Positions 18,380 through 26,978 of a DNA stretch of 64,000 nucleotides are shown here, piece by piece (positions within the stretch are counted from its first letter, which is position 1; each line of letters opens with the position of its first letter). Position numbers and translations under genes: made by a program. The DNA comes from Lysobacterales bacterium (GTDB taxonomy: Bacteria; Pseudomonadota; Gammaproteobacteria; Xanthomonadales; Xanthomonadaceae): contig JAFLDZ010000005.1 in the NCBI GenBank assembly GCA_017302135.1, positions 229,114 to 293,113 on the forward strand. Reading direction: 5' to 3'. The notes under the pieces were generated by a model. That model was not told the DNA's origin, did not search any database, and saw only the letters and a program-made list of their open reading frames with translations.

Positions 18380-19438
18380 ATGGAACTGACCCCGGAACGT
18401 CTCGCCGCGCAACTCGCCGGTGAGCCGCTGCGGCCGGCCTATCTGATCGCCGGTCCGGAAACCCTGCGGGTGCTGGAAGCCGCCGATGCCGTGCGCGTGC
18501 AGGCGCGCGCCGAAGGGATCGGCGAACGCGAAGTGTTTGATGCGGACGGCCGCGATTTCGACTGGAACCAGTTGGCGCAAAGCGTCAACGCGCCCAGCCT
18601 GTTCGCCTCGCGCCGCGTGCTGGAAGTGCGGCTGCCGTCGGCCAAACCGGGCAAGGACGGCGCCGAATTCATTTCGGGGTTCTGCGCGAATCCGCCGAGC
18701 GACGTGGTCCTGCTCATCACCGGCGAAGACTGGAGCCGCCAACACGGCGGCAAGTGGAGCGAAGCCATCGCGCGCGTCGGCCACCACGCCATCGCCTGGG
18801 CGTTGAAACCGCACGAGATGCCCGAATGGGTCGAGCGCCGCCTGCGCCTGCGCGGCCTGCGCGCCGACCGCGATGCGGTCGAGCGGCTGGTCGAACGCGT
18901 CGAAGGCAATCTGCTGGCCGCTGCGCAGGAAATCGACAAACTTGCGCTGCTGTCCGACGGCGCATCGATCGATCTGGCGCGAATGGAATCCTACGTCGCC
19001 GACGCCGCGCGCTTCGATATCTTCCGGCTGCTCGATGCCACCCTCAACGGCCAACCGGCGCAGGCGCTGCGCATGCTGCATGGCTTGCGCGCGGAAGGCG
19101 AGGCGGTGCCGGCGTTGATGGGCATGCTGGTGATGGAACTGCAGCGTGCCGCCGCGCTGGCGCGGGTGCAGGCCAAGGGCGGCAATCTGGCCGCCGAATT
19201 CAAGGCGCAGCGGGTGTGGGACGCCAAGCAGGCGGTGTACCGCCGCGCGCTGCAGCGTCACGATGCCGCGCGCTGGGAGCGTTTCGTGGTCGAGGCCGGG
19301 CGCGTCGACCGCATCGCCAAGGGCCGCCCGCGCGTCGGCGAGGAACCGGCCGATGCCTGGCTGGCGCTGGAACGCCTGCTGCTGGCCGTCGCCGATGCGC
19401 GCGGAAGCTCACTGCTGTCGACGCGGGCGGCGGGCTGA
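18380..19438 (+). CDS. holA: DNA polymerase III subunit delta
   Basis: 352-aa clamp-loader subunit that opens the beta sliding clamp. The N-terminal AAA+-like region has YLIAGPETL and the SVNAPSLFASRRVLEVRL stretch, where the family contacts beta. The central RVEGNLLAAAQEIDKLALL and the FDIFRLLDATLNG motif match the delta family. The stop overlaps the nadD ATG by one base (TGATG). Confidence 0.94.
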   Translation: MELTPERLAAQLAGEPLRPAYLIAGPETLRVLEAADAVRVQARAEGIGEREVFDADGRDFDWNQLAQSVNAPSLFASRRVLEVRLPSAKPGKDGAEFISGFCANPPSDVVLLITGEDWSRQHGGKWSEAIARVGHHAIAWALKPHEMPEWVERRLRLRGLRADRDAVERLVERVEGNLLAAAQEIDKLALLSDGASIDLARMESYVADAARFDIFRLLDATLNGQPAQALRMLHGLRAEGEAVPALMGMLVMELQRAAALARVQAKGGNLAAEFKAQRVWDAKQAVYRRALQRHDAARWERFVVEAGRVDRIAKGRPRVGEEPADAWLALERLLLAVADARGSSLLSTRAAG

Positions 19439-20115
19439 TGTCGCTGCCCCTGCGCGCGTTCTACGGCGGCACTTTCGATCCCGTGCACAACGGCCATCTC
19501 GCGATCGCGCTGGCCGCGCGCGATGCCCTCGGCACCACGATCTGGATGATGCCCGCCGCCGACCCGCCGCATCGCGATGCCCCCGGGGCAAGCGCGGAAG
19601 ACCGTGCGGCGATGCTGGAACTGGCGATCCAGGGGCAGGCAGGGCTTCGCGTGGACCGCCGCGAACTGCAGCGCGATACCCCGAGCTACACCATCGACAC
19701 CCTGCGCGAATTGCGCGCGAAGCATGGCGATAGCGCGCCACTGGCGTTCCTGATCGGCGCCGACAGCCTGCATGGTCTGGCCACCTGGAAAGAACCCGAG
19801 GCATTGCTCGCCGGCGCGCACTGGGTGGTGGCCGAACGTCCGGGCAGCGCGCTGGACGAACATCTGCCGCCCGAAGTCGCCCGTCTGGTCGGTGCGCGCT
19901 GGACCTTGAACGCGGCAGCGCTGCGCGACAGCCCGGGCGGCAAGGTGCTGCGTCTGCGTCAGCCGCTGCACGCGGAATCCGCGACCCAGCTCCGGCGCCG
20001 GATCGCCGCTGGCGAGACCTGGCACCATTTGTTGCCGTTGGCGGTGTCGCGCTACATCGTCGAACACGGCCTGTATGGCGCCACACCCCGGCCCGCTGCG
20101 GCGCCGGGGGTATAA
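19438..20115 (+). CDS. nadD: Nicotinate-nucleotide adenylyltransferase
   Basis: 225-aa enzyme transferring AMP from ATP to nicotinate mononucleotide in NAD synthesis. The nucleotide motif is GTFDPVHNGH (11-20), and the substrate region is MMPAADPPH. The second motif, usually ISSTxIR, is more divergent here (HAESATQLRRRI). Translation is coupled to holA. The TAA stop lies inside a TATAAT sequence that may serve the next gene. Confidence 0.94.
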   Translation: MSLPLRAFYGGTFDPVHNGHLAIALAARDALGTTIWMMPAADPPHRDAPGASAEDRAAMLELAIQGQAGLRVDRRELQRDTPSYTIDTLRELRAKHGDSAPLAFLIGADSLHGLATWKEPEALLAGAHWVVAERPGSALDEHLPPEVARLVGARWTLNAAALRDSPGGKVLRLRQPLHAESATQLRRRIAAGETWHHLLPLAVSRYIVEHGLYGATPRPAAAPGV

Positions 20116-20136
20116 TTCCGGCATTCCAAGCGAGGA
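20111..20136 (+). promoter_or_regulatory. TATAAT -10 box and ribosome-binding site before rsfS
   Basis: A perfect TATAAT at 20111-20116 overlaps the nadD stop codon, in otherwise GC-rich sequence; no clear -35 element is seen 17 bp upstream. GAGGA at 20132-20136 lies six bases before the TTG at 20143 and decides that start. Confidence 0.45.
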
Positions 20137-20142
20137 TCGCTC

Positions 20143-20544
20143 TTGTCAAACTCGAAAAACGCGCACGTGATCAAAACCGTGCTGCCCACTCCGGCGCCCT
20201 CGGCTGAAGCCATGCTGCGCCAGGTCCGTCTGGCGATGGAAGATCTCAAAGCCAAGGACGCCACCGAGATCGATGTCCGCGGCAAGACCAGCGTCTGCGA
20301 TTACATGGTGATCGCGTCCGGTACCTCCACCCGCCATGTGAAGTCGATCGCCGACGAAGTCGTGCGCAAAGTCAAAGAGCTCGATGTGATGCCGCTCGGC
20401 GTCGAAGGCGAGCGCGAGGCCGAATGGGTGCTGGTCGACCTCGGCGATGTCGTGGTCCACGTGATGCTGCCCCGCGTCCGCGAGTTCTACGCGTTGGAGC
20501 GGCTGTGGACGGTCGGCGACGAGCCGCCGGGCATCGACGACTGA
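20143..20544 (+). CDS. rsfS: Ribosomal silencing factor RsfS
   Basis: 133-aa protein binding uL14 of the 50S subunit and blocking subunit joining in starvation. The family core is present: [37 protein letters not shown], and [24 protein letters not shown]. The TTG at 20143 has a well-spaced GAGGA; an ATG at 20212 would give a 110-residue protein starting right at the conserved domain, so the first 23 residues may be lineage-specific. Confidence 0.93.
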   Translation: MSNSKNAHVIKTVLPTPAPSAEAMLRQVRLAMEDLKAKDATEIDVRGKTSVCDYMVIASGTSTRHVKSIADEVVRKVKELDVMPLGVEGEREAEWVLVDLGDVVVHVMLPRVREFYALERLWTVGDEPPGIDD

Positions 20545-20552
20545 CCCTCTGC

Positions 20553-20918
20553 ATGCAGCGTGCCCACGTCACCACGGCGCAGGAACTCCCCGGCCAGACC
20601 GTGCTGAAGAATTTCGGCATCGTTCGTGGACTGACCGTACGTTCGCGCTCGGTGGTCGGCAATTTCTTCGCAGGGATCCAGTCGCTGTTCGGCGGCGATA
20701 TCAGCCTTTATCGCGAGTTGTGCGAACAGGCGCGCCGCGATGCCTTCGACCAGATGTGCCGCGAAGCCGATCGGCTTGGCGCCAATGCCATCATCGGCGT
20801 GCGTTACGACGCCACCGAAGTCACGGCCGGCATTACCGAGGTGCTGTGTTACGGCACAGCGGTGCGCGTGAGCGAACCGGCGGTCTCAGTGCGCGTCCCT
20901 GTAAAAATCCCCGCGTGA
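20553..20918 (+). CDS. YbjQ family (UPF0145) protein
   Basis: 121-aa protein of the heavy-metal-binding-like YbjQ family. The core GQTVLKNFGIVRGLTVRS, the FGGDISLYRELCEQAR stretch, the ADRLGANAIIGVRYD motif and the CYGTAVRV ending are all typical. The family forms small pentameric barrels of unknown function. It lies between rsfS and rlmH, 8 bp after one and overlapping the other by 4 bp, so it has been inserted into a usually direct rsfS-rlmH pair. Confidence 0.85.
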   Translation: MQRAHVTTAQELPGQTVLKNFGIVRGLTVRSRSVVGNFFAGIQSLFGGDISLYRELCEQARRDAFDQMCREADRLGANAIIGVRYDATEVTAGITEVLCYGTAVRVSEPAVSVRVPVKIPA

Positions 20919-21385
20919 AAGCCCGCCTCATCGCGGTCGGCGAACGCGCACCCGCCTGGGTCGCCCAGGGGTTCGCCGAATACCAGAAGCGCCTGTCGCA
21001 CTGGCTGCCGTTCGAGCTGATCGAGATCGAACCCGGCGTGCGTGGCAAGGGCCGGGATGCGGTGCGCGCGACCGCTGATGAAGGTGCCCGGGTGCTTGCG
21101 GCGTTGCCGAAGTCGGTGCAGATCGTTGCGCTCGATGGTCGCGGCAGGATGCACAGCTCCGAGCAGCTCGCACAGCGGCTGGAGCACTGGCGTGGCGGCG
21201 GCCGCGACCTCGCTTTCCTCATCGGTGGTCCCGAAGGACACGCGCCGGAGGTTCTGGCCCGTGCGGATGAATCCTGGTCGCTCGGTCCGTTGACGCTGCC
21301 GCATATGCTGGTGCGCCTGGTACTTGCCGAACAGCTCTATCGTGCCGCCGCGCTGCTGGCGAACCATCCTTACCACCGCGCCTGA
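20915..21385 (+). CDS. rlmH: 23S rRNA pseudouridine-1915 N3-methyltransferase RlmH
   Basis: 156-aa SPOUT methyltransferase acting on pseudouridine 1915 of 23S rRNA. The knotted SAM site is intact (FLIGGPEGHAPEVLARAD), and the C-terminal LPHMLVRLVLAEQLYRA with the NHPYHR end is diagnostic. The start is GTG in a GTGA overlap with the ybjQ-like stop. Confidence 0.95.
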   Translation: MKARLIAVGERAPAWVAQGFAEYQKRLSHWLPFELIEIEPGVRGKGRDAVRATADEGARVLAALPKSVQIVALDGRGRMHSSEQLAQRLEHWRGGGRDLAFLIGGPEGHAPEVLARADESWSLGPLTLPHMLVRLVLAEQLYRAAALLANHPYHRA

Positions 21386-21741
21386 TCCGCACGAAGGGGC
21401 TGCATGCGGCGCGTGCGTGCGATGGAATGCTGCGCATGCTTGCAATGGAATGCTGCGCATTCTGGCGGTCCCGATGCATCCGGTGACGTGTTGCCCGGCC
21501 TCGCAGGGCGTCCGAAAGTGTGAACACCCTCAAAAAAATCCAGAAAAACAAGCACTAAGCGTCTATCGACGACAGGCGTCACAGTTTATTTTCGGTGAGA
21601 TTGCATAGTTCGCGGGCGTGCCGGCATCCCGCATTCCGTCGTCAACGCCCTGCAGGCCAGCGCCGATGCCTTGCAGGCCATCCCCCGTCGGCACTCTCGC
21701 CGGTTCGCGTTCCCCCGCGCAGCCGTGCAGCAGGAGATCCA
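21386..21741 (+). other. Intergenic region with short direct repeats
   Basis: 356 bp without a credible gene. It contains two copies of ATGGAATGCTGCGCAT (21422-21437 and 21445-21460) and two of TGCAGGCCA near 21652 and 21684. An AT-rich stretch (about 21525-21610) is the likeliest promoter area for the following lipoprotein gene, but I cannot assign -35 and -10 boxes. Confidence 0.5.
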
Positions 21742-23778
21742 ATGCAAAGGCTTTATCCGTCCGTTTCCCTGTTCCTCGCCAAATCCTCTTTGCTCCTTGC
21801 CCTGACACTCGTATTGGCCGCCTGCGACAGCGGCAATACCCAGCTCCGGGCTTCGAGTCGTCCCGCCAAACAGCCGATCCAGGGCGAACCGCGCGATGCC
21901 GCGCTTGCGCAATCGCGGCAGGCATCCCGAGTGGCGTCCGTCGCCCCGTCCGCCGCGCCGCCACCCACCGCGACCGCAGTCGGGACAGCGATCAGCCCCC
22001 GCGTCTCCAAACCGCTGATGCCCGCCGCCGAAACCATCGGCGTGGTCGATGTCCGCCTGCATCCCATCGAAGGCGTTGCTGCTGGCACTTCGCAGCTGGT
22101 GACCTTCGGCATTCCGTTTCCGCGCGATTCGATCAACGTCGCCACTCTGTCGAAACTGCGCGTGCTGAATGCCAAAGGCATCGAAATTCCGGCCTACGTC
22201 GAGCAGCTCACCCCGTGGCGGCACATCAATACCGCTGCGCTGGACGGCACTTCGGTACGCGTTGCCCGCGTGCAGATCCGCTACACCTTCACCGCGACTT
22301 ATCCGAACTTCGAAACCGTCCGCGTCGAATGGGGCTACACCAATCGCACCCAGTCGCTCGCCACGCTGGAAAATCCGCGCAACGGCTGGCAGCCGGTCAC
22401 CACCGGCAGTTTCGTTGCCGGCGACGGCGTGTCCGAGCCGAAGGTCTATGCCGTATTGCCCTCGGGGACGTTGAGCAAGGGCGTGCTGAAAATCGGCCCG
22501 ATGCGTTCGTTCGCGCAGGAGATCGCCGCCACCCGCGACTCGCCGGCATTGATGGACGCCACCGAGCACTATCCCGAGTACAACGAACAGATGTACGGCG
22601 CGAAGAATTTCTTCTACGCGCACATCAACGAGGACGATCCGCTCGTCACCGCCGCCAATCGGACGCCGTACAAATCAGCGGAAGGCGAGCCTTGGCTGTA
22701 CGACCGCGTGTCCGCGTTCTATGGTCTGTATTTCCGCAGCGGTTTCTTCAAGGTGCTGCGCGAGTCGGTGCGCGCGTCCGAGTACTACCGGGTCAATCTG
22801 TATCCCCAAGGCACCACGCCCGACAGCGCGGTGGGCGCGTTCAAGCTCAAGAATCCCAGCCCATCCGCATATATCGGCGCCAACGGCGCGATGTACAGCT
22901 ATCCGGAGGGACTGGCCTACACGTATTGGCTGACCGGCGACGATCTGTCGAAAGACGGCGCCAAGCTGGCGGCGAAAGCGCAGCAGGACGCCAACGATGA
23001 ACCCGACCGCTGGTCGACGACCAGCAGCTACACCGAGCGCCACATCGGCATCAAGCTGTCGGGCCTGGTCATCGGCTATGAACTGTTCGGCGACGTGCCG
23101 TACAAGACCGGCGCCAGTCAGACCTATCGCGAGCGCGTCGTCACCCTCACCACCAATCTGATCTGGCACCAGAACGGCGGCGGTGGTGCTCTGCCGGCGA
23201 ACCGCGTGGACGGCGGCCTGTGGAAGTACGGCGGTCAGGAAGGCAACGGCCCGCCCGGCACCACCAACCTGCTGGTGAGTTTCTGGCAGACGCCTTTCGT
23301 GATCGATCCGATGGTGCGCGCCTACGTGCTGACCGACAACATCGAGATCGCGCATTTCATCCGCCGCACCGGCAATGCGCTGAAATTCGCCGGGAAATCC
23401 TACACGCCCGCGCAGCGCGACTACTTCACCGATGCGCCGGAAAACCTGCGTCTGGTCGACTACGTCACCTTCATCGACGGTTCGACCTATGCCGCAGACG
23501 GCGTTGGGCCGGAGCATGTGCTGTCGGTCGCAGGCGCAGTGGCATGGGCGTACTACTTCAGCAAAGTCACCCAGCAGCAGGACGACACGCTGAAACAGGC
23601 GGCCAACGAGCTGTATCGCACCTACGATTACGAATTGAACGAGTGGATCCGCCCGGCGGGGCCGGCCAGCGGACTCAGTGCATATCGAAACAACCCGCCG
23701 CGCCGCTACAACTGGACCTACAAGTCCACCGGCAGCCTGTCGTGGTGTCTGTCGGAAGTGCGCTGGGTGCGGGACTGA
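21742..23778 (+). CDS. Large exported lipoprotein, possible RIFT-barrel/lyase-like protein
   Basis: 678-aa predicted lipoprotein (hydrophobic 14-26, lipobox LAAC, Cys near 28). A low-complexity A/P/S/T linker runs to about residue 95. Residues about 98-200 (VDVRLHPIEG, VTFGIPFPRDSI, then KLRVLNAKGIEIPAYVEQL) resemble the N-terminal barrel of exo-rhamnogalacturonan-lyase-like (PcRGLX/YetA) proteins. The rest is rich in Trp and Tyr with helical repeats, as in alpha/alpha toroids. I cannot place catalytic residues. AGGAG precedes ATG 21742 by 6 bp. It could also be an uncharacterised surface protein. Confidence 0.6.
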   Translation: MQRLYPSVSLFLAKSSLLLALTLVLAACDSGNTQLRASSRPAKQPIQGEPRDAALAQSRQASRVASVAPSAAPPPTATAVGTAISPRVSKPLMPAAETIGVVDVRLHPIEGVAAGTSQLVTFGIPFPRDSINVATLSKLRVLNAKGIEIPAYVEQLTPWRHINTAALDGTSVRVARVQIRYTFTATYPNFETVRVEWGYTNRTQSLATLENPRNGWQPVTTGSFVAGDGVSEPKVYAVLPSGTLSKGVLKIGPMRSFAQEIAATRDSPALMDATEHYPEYNEQMYGAKNFFYAHINEDDPLVTAANRTPYKSAEGEPWLYDRVSAFYGLYFRSGFFKVLRESVRASEYYRVNLYPQGTTPDSAVGAFKLKNPSPSAYIGANGAMYSYPEGLAYTYWLTGDDLSKDGAKLAAKAQQDANDEPDRWSTTSSYTERHIGIKLSGLVIGYELFGDVPYKTGASQTYRERVVTLTTNLIWHQNGGGGALPANRVDGGLWKYGGQEGNGPPGTTNLLVSFWQTPFVIDPMVRAYVLTDNIEIAHFIRRTGNALKFAGKSYTPAQRDYFTDAPENLRLVDYVTFIDGSTYAADGVGPEHVLSVAGAVAWAYYFSKVTQQQDDTLKQAANELYRTYDYELNEWIRPAGPASGLSAYRNNPPRRYNWTYKSTGSLSWCLSEVRWVRD

Positions 23779-23794
23779 CGCCGCAGATGCGGCG
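23779..23794 (+). terminator. Hairpin after the lipoprotein gene
   Basis: CGCCGC/GCGGCG stem (loop AGAT) starts directly after the stop codon. No T-run follows, so termination is only inferred. Confidence 0.35.
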
Positions 23795-23813
23795 CCAGCC
23801 CGGTGTCGCCTGG

Positions 23814-24039
23814 CAGAGTGTTGAAAAACGCACTTCGTGTGCGTTTGACTTGCCGCATCCACGCGGCTCGCCCCTTCGGGGCCAGCTTCGCTGTTCGCGC
23901 CGGCTGCTGCCGGCGCAGTCAAGTCGCAAGTCCGGCACATGTCCGGACTTGCTCACGACGAATCAATCGCTTGCGCGTTTGTTTCGTCGTGGCGGCCATC
24001 CATGGCCGCCCTAACAGGCTGTTTTCAACAGTCTGTTAG
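23814..24039. repeat. MITE-like element made of back-to-back hairpins
   Basis: The element is bounded by imperfect inverted ends: CAGAGTGTTGAAAA at 23814 pairs with TTTTCAACAGTCTG ending at 24035. Between them lie at least nine consecutive perfect or near-perfect hairpins: 23826-23846, 23852-23867, 23870-23882, 23883-23893, 23897-23916, 23926-23952 (10-bp stem), 23954-23991 (9-bp stem), 23991-24010 and 24011-24039. The last includes the stop codon of the convergent OYE gene. It has no coding capacity. It is probably a non-autonomous repeat or multi-stem intergenic element; copy number elsewhere is unknown. Confidence 0.6.
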
Positions 24040-25106
24040 CCCGCGAAGCGCGGGTAGTCGGTATAGCCCTTCGCGTCCCAGGTGTAGAACGTGCTGCGGT
24101 CGGCTTCGGCCAGCGCTGCACCGGCGCGCAAGCGCTCGGGCAGATCGGGGTTGGCGATGAAGGGCACGCCGAACGCGACCGCATCGAGTTTGCCGTCGGC
24201 GATCGCGGTTTCGGCTTCCTCGGCGCTGTAGGCCATGTTGCCGACCAGTACGCCGTTGAAGCTTTCGCGCGCGGGTGTCATCACGTCGCCGTGCTGCTGG
24301 CCGAGGAAATCGCCGCGCATCACGTGCCAGTAGGCGAGACCGAAATCGTTGAGACGCTGGCCGAGCCAGCGGACGAGACCGATCGGGTCGCTGTCGAGCA
24401 TGCTGTTGTAACTGTTGAGCGGCGAGACGCGCAGACCGACACGACCGCTGCCCCAGACGGCGCAGACCGCTTCCAGCACTTCGAGCAGCAGCCGCGCGCG
24501 ATGTTCGATCGTGCCGCCGTACGGGCCGCTGCGCAGATTCGAGCCGTCGCGCAGGAATTCGTCGAGCAGATAGCCGTTCGCGCCGTGCACTTCCACACCG
24601 TCGAACCCGGCGGCTTTCGCATTGCGCGCCGCATGCGCGAAGCCGGCGACGATGCCCGGCAGTTCGTCGTCTGCGAGCGCGCGCGGAACGACGTAATCGA
24701 CTTTGCCCTTCGGCGTGTACACCTGATCGTTGCTGATCGCGATCGCGCTGGGGGCGACCGGCTGGGCATCGTCGTTGAGGTCGGGATGACAGGCGCGTCC
24801 ACCGTGCCAGAGCTGCAGCGCGATGCGCCCGCCGGCGGCGTGTACCGCGTCGGTCACGCGCTTCCACCCGGCGACCTGCGCTTCGCTGTGGATGCCGGGC
24901 TCGCGCCAGAACGCGGAGTTGCCCGGCATCGCCATCGTCGCTTCGGCGATGATCAGACCGGCGCTGGCGCGCTGCGCGTAGTACTCGGCCATCAGCGGCC
25001 CGGGGATATGATCGTCTTCGGCGCGACAGCGGGTGAGCGGCGCCATCAGGATGCGGTTGGGCAGGGTGAGATCGCCGGCTTGCAGCGGTGCGAACAGATG
25101 CTTCAT
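24036..25106 (-). CDS. nemA: Alkene reductase (Old Yellow Enzyme family, NemA-like)
   Basis: 356-aa FMN-dependent ene-reductase. The barrel starts LFAPLQAGDLTLPNRILMAPLTRCRA, the FMN-site Gln-Leu-Trp-His-Gly is at QLWHGGR, and the substrate motif reads HGANGYLLDEFL (family HxxNGYLxxQF). The end GVPFIANPDLPERL is typical. Such enzymes reduce N-ethylmaleimide, nitro compounds and activated alkenes. The TAA stop is embedded in the terminal hairpin of the neighbouring repeat. Confidence 0.93.
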   Translation of the reverse strand: MKHLFAPLQAGDLTLPNRILMAPLTRCRAEDDHIPGPLMAEYYAQRASAGLIIAEATMAMPGNSAFWREPGIHSEAQVAGWKRVTDAVHAAGGRIALQLWHGGRACHPDLNDDAQPVAPSAIAISNDQVYTPKGKVDYVVPRALADDELPGIVAGFAHAARNAKAAGFDGVEVHGANGYLLDEFLRDGSNLRSGPYGGTIEHRARLLLEVLEAVCAVWGSGRVGLRVSPLNSYNSMLDSDPIGLVRWLGQRLNDFGLAYWHVMRGDFLGQQHGDVMTPARESFNGVLVGNMAYSAEEAETAIADGKLDAVAFGVPFIANPDLPERLRAGAALAEADRSTFYTWDAKGYTDYPRFAG

Positions 25107-25274
25107 CGGAATGCTCGTGTGAGGGTCGACGAGTGTCGCAGGTGGCAGTGGCGATCACCACGCGCGATTCCACGCACGGGCAGAACGATGCGGCGCATCC
25201 GATATGCGAACAACCGCCGGTCGCTTCGACAGCGACCGGCGGCAATGCGCTGAAGAAAGTACGCGCGCGTACCG

Positions 25275-25967
25275 CTATTGCAGACTCAGACTGAAATTCA
25301 CCGGGACGATGCCGTAGACCTGCACGGCCCGGCCATCGCGGATCGCCGGCCGGAACATCCACTTGCGCAGTACCTGACGGCGCGCGGCGTCGTCGAGCCT
25401 GCGGTTGCCGCTGCTGCGCTCGATCTCCACCGACAGCGGTTTGCCGTCCACGTCCACCAGCACCTTCAACACCACCGTGCCCTGGATGCCGTTGAGCAGC
25501 GCTTCGCGTGGATAGGTCGGTGCAGGTGCGGAGGCGTATTCGAGGCGTGTGCTCGGCAGCGGGTCGGGATTCGGCAGCGTCGGGCCGAGGTCCGGCATCG
25601 GGTCGGCGAGAGTGGGCGGAGCATAGTCCGTGCCGTCGGGCACGATCACGTCCTGGTCCGGCATCGGCTGCGGTTTGGGTGGATTCGACAGCGTCGGCGC
25701 GGTGGCGCGGATCGTCTGCGGTTTCACGATCGGCACCGGCTCGGGTTCCACCGGCTTGGGTTTCGGCGGTTCCGGGATGTACCAGGTTTCCTTGTCCGGC
25801 GGCGCGATCTGCATCGGCGCCGACACCGGCACCATCAGCAGCATCAGTGCGGCGACGTTGAGCGCGATCGCGCCGGCGATGCCAAGGATACGGACGGGTT
25901 CGATCCTTGAAATCGCCTGCTGCAGACCTGCCGCGTGGGCATGGGGATGACGTTGGGACAGCACCAT
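25275..25967 (-). CDS. TonB family energy-transducing protein
   Basis: 230-aa inner-membrane protein. One N-terminal transmembrane segment (residues about 27-47) is followed by a Pro-rich periplasmic spacer with EPPKPKPVEPEPVP. The TonB C-terminal domain runs from PTYPREALLNGIQGTVVLKVLVDVDG to the RKWMFRPAIRDGRAV motif. It lacks adjacent exbB and exbD, so it may be one of several TonB paralogues using shared motors; a TonB-dependent receptor is encoded at the right end of the window. A strong GGAGGT site lies 5 bp before the ATG. Confidence 0.9.
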   Translation of the reverse strand: MVLSQRHPHAHAAGLQQAISRIEPVRILGIAGAIALNVAALMLLMVPVSAPMQIAPPDKETWYIPEPPKPKPVEPEPVPIVKPQTIRATAPTLSNPPKPQPMPDQDVIVPDGTDYAPPTLADPMPDLGPTLPNPDPLPSTRLEYASAPAPTYPREALLNGIQGTVVLKVLVDVDGKPLSVEIERSSGNRRLDDAARRQVLRKWMFRPAIRDGRAVQVYGIVPVNFSLSLQ

Positions 25968-26051
25968 GGGACACCTCCATCGGTTGGGAACGATGGTGGA
26001 AACGCGCCTTGGATTCCGGCGGGGTTAAGTTCGCCGAAAAATTTCCGCGCA

Positions 26052-26080
26052 AGCGAAAACACCCGCCGTGGGGCGGGTGT
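26052..26080 (-). terminator. Rho-independent terminator of the SIMPL gene
   Basis: A 9-bp perfect stem ACACCCGCC/GGCGGGTGT with a GTGG loop. Read on the minus strand it is followed by GTTTTCGC. It lies 28 bp downstream of the SIMPL-domain stop. Confidence 0.75.
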
Positions 26081-26107
26081 CGATGGATCGAGTGCGTTGG
26101 TGCTTGC

Positions 26108-26863
26108 TCAGCGGCCGAGTTCGAACACCACGTTGATCGTGGCCGACAGCGAACTCTCGCCCGGCGACATCGGCGTGTCCGCAACTTCCATGGCGGCGGC
26201 GCGCATCATCACCGGCATCGGTGTCGGCGGGGTGTAGCCGCCGCCTTCGTTGATGCTCACCACGCGACGCACGCGCAGTCCGAGCGCTTTTGCGTAGAGT
26301 TCGGCGCGGTGCTGGGCTTTCTTGATCGCCGCGAGCCGCGCCTCGTCGTAGGCGTCTTCCGGGTTGTCGATCTCGAAGTTCGGCCCGTTCACCTGGTTGG
26401 CGCCCACGGCGACCATCGCGTCCAGCACCTTGCCCAGTTTCGCGATGTCGCGGACCTTCACGTTGAGGGTGTTGCTGGCCTGGTAGCCGATGATCGCGGG
26501 CGGCTGGTTTTCGGCGTAGCGATACTGCGGATTGATGCTGATGCCGGTGGTCTGCACGTCGCGTTCGGCGATGCCGGCGGCCTTGATCGCAGCGACCACT
26601 TTGGTCATTTGTTCGGTGTTCTGGCGGAGCGCGGCATTGGCATCCGTGGCCTGGGTGACGACGCCGGTGGACAGGGTCGCGATATCGGGGATGCGGATGG
26701 CGCGCGCCTCGGCACTGATCGACAGCAGGGTGCCGTCGTTGGCGATGGTCGGCGGAGTCTGTGCGGATGCGGTCATGGCGAGGCCCGAGGCGAAGACGGT
26801 GGTGAAGGCGATGATGAGCAGACGGGGGAGGGTGCGGGGGCGGCGAAGCATGTGGGTCTCCAT
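26108..26863 (-). CDS. SIMPL domain (DUF541) periplasmic protein
   Basis: 251-aa exported protein. The signal peptide spans about residues 8-35 (LLIIAFTTVFASGLAMTASAQ). The SIMPL/YggE-like domain follows, with ISAEARAIRIPDIATLSTGV, the TTGISINPQYRY strand and AIKKAQHRAELYAKALGL. The family is implicated in oxidative or envelope stress, with unclear mechanism. Two Met codons (26863 and 26851) each have GGAG at proper spacing; I list the upstream one. The start is divergent from maf, 115 bp away. Confidence 0.9.
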   Translation of the reverse strand: METHMLRRPRTLPRLLIIAFTTVFASGLAMTASAQTPPTIANDGTLLSISAEARAIRIPDIATLSTGVVTQATDANAALRQNTEQMTKVVAAIKAAGIAERDVQTTGISINPQYRYAENQPPAIIGYQASNTLNVKVRDIAKLGKVLDAMVAVGANQVNGPNFEIDNPEDAYDEARLAAIKKAQHRAELYAKALGLRVRRVVSINEGGGYTPPTPMPVMMRAAAMEVADTPMSPGESSLSATINVVFELGR

Positions 26864-26978
26864 TGGGTCTCCGTGGGTGAGCCCTTGAGGGCCAGCGGGT
26901 GAACGCACTGTGAGCCCGGTCGGGGTCCGCGAAGGAACCGCGTTCAGGTGTTGGCGATCCGCAATGTATCCTAGGCCG

